Source: Leucobacter sp. UT-8R-CII-1-4 (lineage in GTDB: Bacteria; Actinomycetota; Actinomycetes; Actinomycetales; Microbacteriaceae). Taken from it: 64,000 bases of DNA. The first letter of the stretch is position 1, and each line of letters begins with the position of its first letter. Below, piece by piece: positions 17,869-24,229 of this stretch. Location: positions 558,001 to 622,000 of the forward strand of contig NZ_JASCRS010000001.1 of the NCBI RefSeq assembly GCF_030010235.1, read 5' to 3'. A program made the position numbers and the translations under genes. Below the pieces are notes generated by a model that did no database searches, had not been told where the DNA came from, and worked only from the letters and a program-made list of their open reading frames with translations.

Positions 17869-18037
17869 GTAATTGATTAGGCCGCTCTGACCAACCAAGC
17901 CAAGGCTATTTCGCACAATCGTCTCTGAGTACCCCTAACGTCGTTTCTGAGGGAGCATTCGATCAACCTTAGGTGTTTCTGAAGCGTTTACCATCTCAAG
18001 CGCCTCACCGAGCGTGCTAGCGAAGCTGGGAAGTGAA

Positions 18038-18476
18038 ATGACCGCCATATCGCTACTGATCCTCTTTCCAGGAGTCGTTCTCGTGTGCGCCGGCATCTTG
18101 GCCTCCACCGGAAAATGGACCGGATGGGCAGAGTCAGCGAACTACCTGATCTATGGTGGCTTTGCTGCGCCATATTCGAGGTTGCCCTCATTCTGGTTTC
18201 GTATTGGGATCCCCTGACCGGCCTCGGCTTCCCAATGTCGCCCACCTAGTTCTTTATGCTTATGGGCCTCGCAATTGTTGGGTTTTTGTTATGCCGGGTT
18301 TTCTTCTTCCGGAGTGGTTCCGCGAAGGTCGTGCCGCTCGACGGAAAGTTGAGCGCGATTGGCGAGAGCTGCGACGAACAGCTCCGGCGGAGCGCAAAGC
18401 AGCGCGCGAAGCGGAGCGAAAAGCGGAACGAAAAGCAGACAGAATAGCGAACAAAAAACCGGATCAGGTTCAGTGA
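18038..18476 (+). pseudogene. Decayed small membrane-protein gene with frameshifts and an internal stop
   Basis: ATG 18038 opens a hydrophobic reading (TAISLLILFPGVVLVCAG, then TGKWTGWAESANYLIYGG). Coding character then moves to another frame near 18165-18172 (FEVALILVSYWDPLTGLGF), meets a TAG near 18250, and continues in that frame as LMGLAIVGFLLCRVFF. It moves again near 18290 to a third frame giving MPGFLLPEWFREGRAARRK and a strongly basic, Arg/Lys/Glu-rich tail ending at 18476. Joined, this would be a three-helix membrane protein with a long charged cytoplasmic tail. At least two frameshifts and one stop make it non-functional unless split products are used. Confidence 0.65.
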
Positions 18477-18562
18477 GCGCTGACCGGTGCGTGCGTAACG
18501 GGCGAGTTTAAGTACCTGCTAGCACCCTCCCAAAATAATCACCCTCCCAAAACTGGCACTCT

Positions 18563-18598
18563 CACCAGCACCAGCACCAGCACCAGCACCTGCACCAA
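18563..18598. repeat. CACCAG hexanucleotide repeat in an intergenic region
   Basis: Four CACCAG units followed by CACCTG and CACCAA lie 40-75 bp before the lipoprotein gene. Immediately upstream, CACCCTCCCAAAA is also directly repeated (about 18525-18555). Both lie in the promoter region, so changes in length could alter spacing. Confidence 0.92.
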
Positions 18599-18638
18599 CC
18601 AAAAGGGCTTTTTACTCCCCTATAGCTAGGCTGCCAGC

Positions 18639-20021
18639 ATGAAGAGAAAAGCTTCCCTTGCTCTAATGACAGGAATCATGGTCACAGCGACGCTCGCGCT
18701 GAGTGGCTGTGGCGTTAGCATCTCTCACAGCGATTGGGAAAGGCGCATCTCACAATCTGACGCTGTAATTTCAGCCGACTGGGAGTACCTCAACAATTGG
18801 CCAACAGGCGGCTCCGTATATACAGGCCGAGTGATCCTCGACATGGGAATGACCGAGCAACAAGCCCGCGAGATGGCTCAACTGAGTTGCCGCGAAGATG
18901 CGATCTTTGACGAGATTCACTACGAGGCAGACTCTCAAGGTTTCAAAATTGTTGCCGAAAAGCGGGGCCTTCAAGGCAAGTGCAGCGACGAAGAAGAGCT
19001 TGCAAACTTCTCACGCATACTCGAAGTGCTTAACCGTCAGCCCGCATCATTTGAGGCAGATCTGCTGGTCTGGAGTTACGAAACAAGAACTGACTACGCC
19101 ACCGGCGAAGAAGAAACAAAGCCGCCGTCAATTCGGTTCAAAACAACCACGGTCGAAGATTTATTCGCGTTCGCTGAGCAAGCTCACGCAGCAGTAGGCG
19201 TCAACGACCCCTTTTCATTTACTGGTGCAGTCGATGAAAAGGTCTCACTACTCTCAGATACGGGCATGGAATTGGACATTGATGTTCCTGCCGGTTTGGA
19301 CCTTTCCAAGGTGTTCCCGATACTCGCTGAGGCCTATTTGCTCGATCACCGGGGCATCAAGTTCAGGGAGGACGACGGGATTGTTGTGGCCATGAACGAT
19401 CTTGAGTATCTCGCGAGCGAAGACACCAACCGGGTTCGTGAGTTGGCCGATGCTGCTGGCGTTCCGTTCAATCTGGTCTTCGGTGACAACCCTTACGGTT
19501 CTTCAACTGTCTCAGCGGTCCGGCAGCAATTTCTTGCCGACCTCGCGGTTCTGCCATCAGTAGAGTCGGCGCAGCTCGATCAACACTCGACCATCGAGGT
19601 GACCACGACGAGTGTGGCCGGAATCGATGAGGTTCTCGACTATTTCGAACAGAATGGTGGCGAGCATGTGCAGACGCTCAATGACTCGTTCGTGAACGGG
19701 GCAGACAAGGTTTCAGTGCTGCTCACGAGCACTGAAAACAAGAACTTCAAGATTCGACTTGATGGTGGAGTATCAAGCCTCAGCGACCTACGCACCATGT
19801 ACGGTGCAGCAACTGAGATACTCGCGGAAAACCCAGAGATCTACCGATTCCATATTCAATCTTGGCCAGACAAATTCCGGATCTTGGTGGAGTTTGAGGA
19901 CCATGCCTCAGCAAGCGGTGTTGAAGCCACCGAGCAGAAGCTCAAAGAGTTGCTGCCAGTCGCCACGCTCGAAGAGATTAATACTGGGCGCTTTAACGGC
20001 AGAACAGAGAAGCTCACTTGA
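18639..20021 (+). CDS. Secreted lipoprotein of unknown function
   Basis: A 460-residue lipoprotein. A short basic n-region (MKRK), a hydrophobic stretch and the lipobox LSGC (Cys 24) mark it for lipidation and display on the outer face of the membrane. The mature part is acidic, without recognisable enzymatic motifs, and has repeated alternating patterns (SVESAQLDQHSTIEVTTTSV, EIYRFHIQSWPDKFRILVEF) suggesting several alpha/beta sandwich modules of one type. A TAGGCT box (18627-18632) ends 6 nt before the ATG, so the mRNA is probably leaderless. It appears monocistronic. Confidence 0.8.
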   Translation: MKRKASLALMTGIMVTATLALSGCGVSISHSDWERRISQSDAVISADWEYLNNWPTGGSVYTGRVILDMGMTEQQAREMAQLSCREDAIFDEIHYEADSQGFKIVAEKRGLQGKCSDEEELANFSRILEVLNRQPASFEADLLVWSYETRTDYATGEEETKPPSIRFKTTTVEDLFAFAEQAHAAVGVNDPFSFTGAVDEKVSLLSDTGMELDIDVPAGLDLSKVFPILAEAYLLDHRGIKFREDDGIVVAMNDLEYLASEDTNRVRELADAAGVPFNLVFGDNPYGSSTVSAVRQQFLADLAVLPSVESAQLDQHSTIEVTTTSVAGIDEVLDYFEQNGGEHVQTLNDSFVNGADKVSVLLTSTENKNFKIRLDGGVSSLSDLRTMYGAATEILAENPEIYRFHIQSWPDKFRILVEFEDHASASGVEATEQKLKELLPVATLEEINTGRFNGRTEKLT

Positions 20022-20139
20022 TTCTGGTGTGGCCTGTGTAAGTTGGGTTCCGCATTCAGGCTTCTGACCTGCCTGAAAAGCGAAAAGCTTCTCAGCCTAC
20101 GAGTCGTTCCCGATGCTGAAAAGAACTCGGAGAACGAAA

Positions 20140-20169
20140 CATCCCCCGCTGCCGAAGCAGCGAGGGATG
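20140..20169 (-). terminator. Terminator of the tRNA-Lys gene
   Basis: CATCCCCCGCTGC (20140-20152) pairs with GCAGCGAGGGATG (20157-20169) with one G-T mismatch around a CGAA loop. On the reverse strand it follows the tRNA 3' end by 5 bp and ends near a short T-run. Confidence 0.7.
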
Positions 20170-20174
20170 AAATG

Positions 20175-20247
20175 TGGGCCCGGCGGGGCTCGAACCCGCG
20201 ACCCGCGGATTAAAAGTCCGATGCTCTACCAACTGAGCTACAGGCCC
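20175..20247 (-). tRNA. tRNA-Lys (anticodon UUU)
   Basis: On the reverse strand a full cloverleaf folds over 73 nt. The acceptor stem is GGGCCTG with CGGGCCC (one G-U pair), the D-arm contains AGCTCAGTTGGTAGAGC, the anticodon loop is CTTTTAA giving UUU for lysine, and the T-arm is GCGGGTTCGAGCCCCGC. CCA is not encoded. Confidence 0.96.
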
Positions 20248-20398
20248 CTCGACTAATGTACATGGTTCTGGGCCGCTCCGAGAACTCGAACGGCAAGTCG
20301 CGCGCCTTGGGAATGCCCTGAGTCCTTGTTTTGTTTTAGTTTTTGAACGTTAGATTGGTTTTATCTGCCCAGCAAGCCCGCGTTTTTCAAGGAGAGTC

Positions 20399-20881
20399 AT
20401 GCCGCTGTACATCGATAAGACGGTTCCCGAAGCGTGGCAGAGTGCGCAACAGTTCTCTTCGGCAATTGATCAGGCCGTTGCTACGAGCGAGCTTGATCAG
20501 CGTGAAGCCGAGCTGATTAAGGTTCGTGCGTCGCAGTTGAACGGCTGCGCGTTCTGTCTGGATCTGCATTCTCGCGAGGCTCGTGAGGCTGGCCTCGAGC
20601 AGCAGAAACTCGATATCTTGCCTGCTTGGCGCGAATCAAGCGTCTTTAGTGAGCGCGAAAAGGCAGTGCTCGCTATCGCTGAGGCTGCAACCCTGCTGCC
20701 GCTTTCTGAAGAGTCTCGGGCTGATCTTGGGGCTTCGCGGGCGCTCCTCGGAGACCACACTTTTGCGACCGCCGAATGGGTGGCTGCTTCGATCAACATG
20801 TTCAATCGAATCTCAATTCTGAGCGAACACCCGGTGCGCCCGAGAGATGTCGAGGGCAAGGTGATTCGCGCGGCCCGGTAG
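20399..20881 (+). CDS. AhpD-like/carboxymuconolactone decarboxylase family protein
   Basis: A 160-residue protein. RASQLNGCAFCLDLHSREAREAG carries the Cys-x2-Cys and downstream His of the AhpD peroxidase-associated fold; only the core CAFCLDLH is needed for the call. In AhpD-like proteins these residues perform thiol-disulfide peroxidase chemistry. A second helix pair, FSEREKAVLAIAEAATLL, fits the all-helical fold. A strong SD (AAGGAGAG) lies just before ATG 20399. The gene stands alone between the tRNA and the next gene. The substrate is unknown; a role in oxidative stress is inferred from the family. Confidence 0.85.
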   Translation: MPLYIDKTVPEAWQSAQQFSSAIDQAVATSELDQREAELIKVRASQLNGCAFCLDLHSREAREAGLEQQKLDILPAWRESSVFSEREKAVLAIAEAATLLPLSEESRADLGASRALLGDHTFATAEWVAASINMFNRISILSEHPVRPRDVEGKVIRAAR

Positions 20882-21084
20882 CGGCCGCACGGCGAAGTCA
20901 CGAAGAAAAGTCGAAACGGCAGGCGATCCAACGCTCAAAAATTGTGCGTTTGAACCGGGTCTGCCGTTACCCATAATGGTACCCGAGTAACTTGAACGAG
21001 GGCTGCACACGCGTTTGCCTTGCGCTGCGTAGAATCGCATGGCGGCGATACCGCAAGATCCTCATACCACCCGAAAGGAATCGC

Positions 21085-21714
21085 GTGACGACAGAGCACC
21101 ACCGGCCACTGCTGCAGCCTTCAGCCACATTTGACTGGATTGTCGGCAGTGATGAGGCCGGAGCGGCGCAACACCTCGCGCAAGAGACGTCTTGGGCGCT
21201 GCTTGATCGGGTTCGCCGTGTGGCTGATCCTGAGGTGGTTGAGCGCGTGGTCACTCTCGCGTCGGGCGAGGGTATCGACGATATCGCTGAGCTCTGGTCC
21301 ACCTCTAGCGCGCACTCGCTCGCTGGCCAGCTCTGGCGTATCTACCTGTTGCGCCGCATTGTGCATGCCGATCCTGAGGGCACTGCGGAGCTGTTCAGAT
21401 ATGGGCAGGCGGTTTCTTCTACGATCGATCCTGTTGTTGCGGGGGTCGAGGATCCGATTGCGCCCGACACTATTGCTGCGCTTTGCGACACCATTCTTCG
21501 AGGGGTGTTCAGCGGCAATCTGGCGCTCGCTCTCGAACGTGCCGCGAGCTATTGCCGTGTGATGTCGCTCGGTGCGGCAGCTATTGCCGACGAGCGCGAC
21601 GATTTCGATGACGAGCACGCGAGTGAACTTACTACCCGGGCGCTGCGCTATTCAGCGTTCGCGAATGAGCTGCAGGCTGGCGCGCGACGCTGGCGTGACG
21701 GCACGCTCGGCTGA
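21085..21714 (+). CDS. Conserved actinobacterial hypothetical protein
   Basis: A 209-residue soluble, mainly helical protein with an acidic middle (DERDDFDDEHASELTTRALR). I recognise no catalytic or binding motif. Hydrophobic helices such as SLAGQLWRIYLLRRIV and AALCDTILRGVFSGNLALAL suggest a compact helical bundle. GTG 21085 is chosen because AAAGGA lies 6 nt upstream; an in-frame ATG at 20992 lacks an SD and would add an Arg-rich, unlike-coding leader. It lies alone between the AhpD-like gene and a candidate small RNA. No function is proposed. Confidence 0.7.
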   Translation: MTTEHHRPLLQPSATFDWIVGSDEAGAAQHLAQETSWALLDRVRRVADPEVVERVVTLASGEGIDDIAELWSTSSAHSLAGQLWRIYLLRRIVHADPEGTAELFRYGQAVSSTIDPVVAGVEDPIAPDTIAALCDTILRGVFSGNLALALERAASYCRVMSLGAAAIADERDDFDDEHASELTTRALRYSAFANELQAGARRWRDGTLG

Positions 21715-21752
21715 GCTGCCGTCACCTCGATAGCAAGCCATCGGGTAGAATT

Positions 21753-21845
21753 AAACCGCCGGGCCGCAGTAACCCCGGGCTCCAATATTCGCCGCTTCGA
21801 GCGGCCTTCCGCCGAGAGGCGTTTCTGCGGTTCGGTTTTTTCGTC
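21753..21845 (+). ncRNA. Candidate small structured RNA or leader
   Basis: A TAGAAT -10-like box lies at 21746-21751. Downstream, CCGCAG (21764-21769) can pair with CTGCGG (21825-21830), enclosing two hairpins: GCCGCT-TCG-AGCGGC (21791-21805) and CGCC-GAGA-GGCG (21810-21821), the latter with a GNRA tetraloop. AACCG/CGGTT pairing can extend the outer stem, and a run of T follows (21836-21841) as in an intrinsic terminator. This suggests an independent RNA of about 85 nt, or a leader/attenuator of the metallopeptidase gene 60 bp downstream. It matches no RNA family I recognise. Confidence 0.42.
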
Positions 21846-21905
21846 TTTATGCTTGGAACATAGCTAATTCGCAATTTTGTGATTGCCTGAGTCCAGGGAG
21901 CGACG

Positions 21906-22781
21906 ATGACGTTCAACGACAACGCGCGCATTGACACCAGCAAAGTGCAGCGCCGTAAGGGTGGCCGCACCGCGATGATTGGTGGTGGCAGCCTCGTAGG
22001 CGTGCTGATTCTTTTCATCGCCTCGCAGTTGCTTGGCGTAAATCTGATGCCGCTGGCTGACATGCCATCGACGCAGACGAGTTCGAGTGAGCAGACTCTT
22101 GATCTTTCGCACTGCACGAGTGGTGCCGCCGCGAACGAAGATGACAATTGCCGCATGGCCGGCGCTGCGGATTCGCTCGATGTCTACTGGAATGCCACGC
22201 TCGGCGACGGGTATCGCATTCCGGGCGTCATTTTGTACACCGGCAGCACAAGTTCTGCGTGTGGCACCGCGTCTACTGCGGTTGGGCCGTTTTATTGCCC
22301 TCGTGACGAGTCAATCTATGTTGATACCGACTTTTTCCAGTCGTTGCGAAGTGATTTTGGTGCGACTGCTGGGCCTCTTGCTCAAATGTATGTGCTTGCG
22401 CACGAGTGGGGGCACCACATTTCAAATCTCACCGGAACCCTAGGCCAGGTCGGCAATGACAGTGGTGCAAGCTCGGGTTCTGTGCGGCTTGAGCTGCAGG
22501 CTGATTGTTATGCCGGTGCTTGGGTGAAAGACGCATCTCAGGTGAAGGATGCAAACGGCAATACTTTCATGAAGCCGGTCACGCGCGAAGAGATCGCTGA
22601 TGCGTTGAACGCCGCCGCCGCTGTTGGCGATGACCACATTCAGCAGCAGGCCGGGCAGTCGGTGAACCCTGATGGGTTTACGCACGGCACTTCTGAGCAG
22701 CGTCAGCGCTGGTTCCAGCGTGGCTACGAGTCGGGCCCGGGTGCGTGCGACACGTTCTCGGTGAGTGCGGCGAGCCTGTAA
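21906..22781 (+). CDS. Neutral zinc metallopeptidase (YpfJ family)
   Basis: A 291-residue membrane-anchored protein. A basic N-terminus (VQRRKGGRT) is followed by one helix (about 24-47), then an extracytoplasmic domain with CxxC-like cysteines and the zinc-binding HEWGHH at about 166-171, preceded by AQMYVLA. Downstream, LELQADCYAGAW supplies the third ligand region, and SEQRQRWFQRGYESG is the family's C-terminal box. It is the usual length for the YpfJ/KPN_02809 family, whose substrates are unknown. An AGGGAG SD lies before ATG 21906. The candidate structured RNA immediately upstream may influence its expression. Confidence 0.9.
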   Translation: MTFNDNARIDTSKVQRRKGGRTAMIGGGSLVGVLILFIASQLLGVNLMPLADMPSTQTSSSEQTLDLSHCTSGAAANEDDNCRMAGAADSLDVYWNATLGDGYRIPGVILYTGSTSSACGTASTAVGPFYCPRDESIYVDTDFFQSLRSDFGATAGPLAQMYVLAHEWGHHISNLTGTLGQVGNDSGASSGSVRLELQADCYAGAWVKDASQVKDANGNTFMKPVTREEIADALNAAAAVGDDHIQQQAGQSVNPDGFTHGTSEQRQRWFQRGYESGPGACDTFSVSAASL

Positions 22782-22831
22782 GGCTTCGGCGTTCGACTTC
22801 TACGTTGGATCGCGTTCGCCCGCAGGCGAGG

Positions 22832-23251
22832 CTACTTTGCGACGACCTTCACCGTGAATTCGAGCGGCTGTATGCCACCTTGAGCGTTCACCATTGTCAC
22901 TGTTGTGGTGCCTGCTGATAGCGCGGTGATTCCGGGGTTAAAATCTGCGGTGTCTTTTTTGCCGCCCTGGTGAAACTCTGCAACCTTCGGGTCTGAGAGT
23001 TCGGCGGTGTAGCTGTCTGTCGCGAGCGACTCGGTATCGATGTTGAGCACCTGGCCAACTACGAGCTCAACCTTGGCACCTTGCAGATCGTTCACGCCCA
23101 TAGTTACGGGTGCGACGATGTCGCCGCCGATTGGCTGTTCGGTGCCGCTGCTGCTTGAGTTGCTGCTATCGGGTGATGCGCTGCCGCATGCTGAGAGAGT
23201 GACTGTGAGAATTGCTGCGGTGCCCAGTGCGAGCCATGCTGTCTGCTTCAT
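22832..23251 (-). CDS. Small secreted lipoprotein
   Basis: A 139-residue lipoprotein. The signal ends at the lipobox LSAC (Cys 22), then comes a Ser/Asn-rich linker (SSNSSSSGTEQ) and a beta-rich domain of about 95 residues. The latter resembles an Ig-like fold: GAKVELVVGQVLNI, then ITALSAGTTTVTMVNAQGG and FTVKVVAK. It may be an exported binding or protease-inhibitor-like module (chagasin-type proteins have similar size and segments), but this is a guess. A TAGGCT box (reverse strand, 23276-23271) predicts a short 5' leader of about 12 nt. It converges with the metallopeptidase gene. Confidence 0.75.
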   Translation of the reverse strand: MKQTAWLALGTAAILTVTLSACGSASPDSSNSSSSGTEQPIGGDIVAPVTMGVNDLQGAKVELVVGQVLNIDTESLATDSYTAELSDPKVAEFHQGGKKDTADFNPGITALSAGTTTVTMVNAQGGIQPLEFTVKVVAK

Positions 23252-23326
23252 GACACCACAGTTGCATTGAAGCCTATGGATGTGAAGAGTGTTGGCTGAA
23301 AATGTGGGCGGTTTGAGAAGTTTTGA

Positions 23327-24013
23327 TTATTCTGCTGATTCAGCTGAGCGACGCTTCGCACGCCAATTGCGGAAAGCTCGGAAGAGTTCGATCAGGATTG
23401 GGATTCCTGGGATCAGTACGAGCACAATGATGAACACTTCGCTGTATTCGCGAACAAATGGAATCTGGCCAAGGAAGTAGCCGAGCAGCGTAACTCCGAC
23501 TGCCCAGAGCAGTGCACCAATGACGTTGTATGTAAGGAAGTGACGTCGCGTCATATTTCCGATGCCTGCAGCCGCCGGCACGAAGGCACGGAACACTGGC
23601 AAGAATCGGGCAATAATGATTGCCTTCGGTCCGTGCTTCTCAAAAAATTCGTGTGTGCGTTGCACGTTTTGCGGGTTGAAGAAGCGGCTCTTTTCACGGT
23701 TGAAGAGGCTCGGTCCGATTTTTCTGCCGATAGTAAAGCCGAGTTGGTCACCGGCGACCGCGGCTACAAAGAGCACTAGGCAGGTGATCCAGATCGGAAT
23801 GTTGATGACTCCGGTGGCACTGAAGAGGCCAACGGTGAAGAGTAACGAATCACCAGGCAAAAACGCGAGTACGAGCACGCCTGTTTCGAGAAAGACGAAG
23901 GCGACGGCCAGCACGAGCGCCACCCAACCGCCTACTTCGAGCAACTTTTCGGGGTCGAGCCAATCGATGCCGAGCAAGGCAGGTTGCACGAACGCGGTCA
24001 AAGTCTCAAACAT
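23327..24013 (-). CDS. DedA family membrane protein
   Basis: A 228-residue integral membrane protein of the DedA/VTT family. Landmarks are ETGVLVLAFLPGDSLLF, where an acidic residue precedes the re-entrant loop, GDQLGFTIGRKIG, and the family signature ARFLPVFRAFVPAAAGIGNM (20 residues) around 135-154. The membrane helices at the C-terminus end in a basic tail (RNWRAKRRSAESAE). DedA proteins include flippases for undecaprenyl phosphate and other lipids; which lipid is moved here is unknown. ATG 24013 is preferred over GTG 24022 because AGG lies at a suitable distance upstream. Confidence 0.9.
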   Translation of the reverse strand: MFETLTAFVQPALLGIDWLDPEKLLEVGGWVALVLAVAFVFLETGVLVLAFLPGDSLLFTVGLFSATGVINIPIWITCLVLFVAAVAGDQLGFTIGRKIGPSLFNREKSRFFNPQNVQRTHEFFEKHGPKAIIIARFLPVFRAFVPAAAGIGNMTRRHFLTYNVIGALLWAVGVTLLGYFLGQIPFVREYSEVFIIVLVLIPGIPILIELFRAFRNWRAKRRSAESAE

Positions 24014-24229
24014 CTCTGGCACCTATGAATTGTAACCTCCACAAAACTGCCCCGCCTGGGAACATTTATTTGAAATGAGATGATCTAGAAATCCATTTAT
24101 CAGACACGCAGTGTAATAATGAAACCGGCTCGCAATTTCCTCACGAGTTTGAGTCGAAAGCGCCGAGCCTCCCCCCACTTTCTTCGCTCCTGGCGCGGGA
24201 GAGAAGAAGCATCTGTGAAAGGTCCCCCG

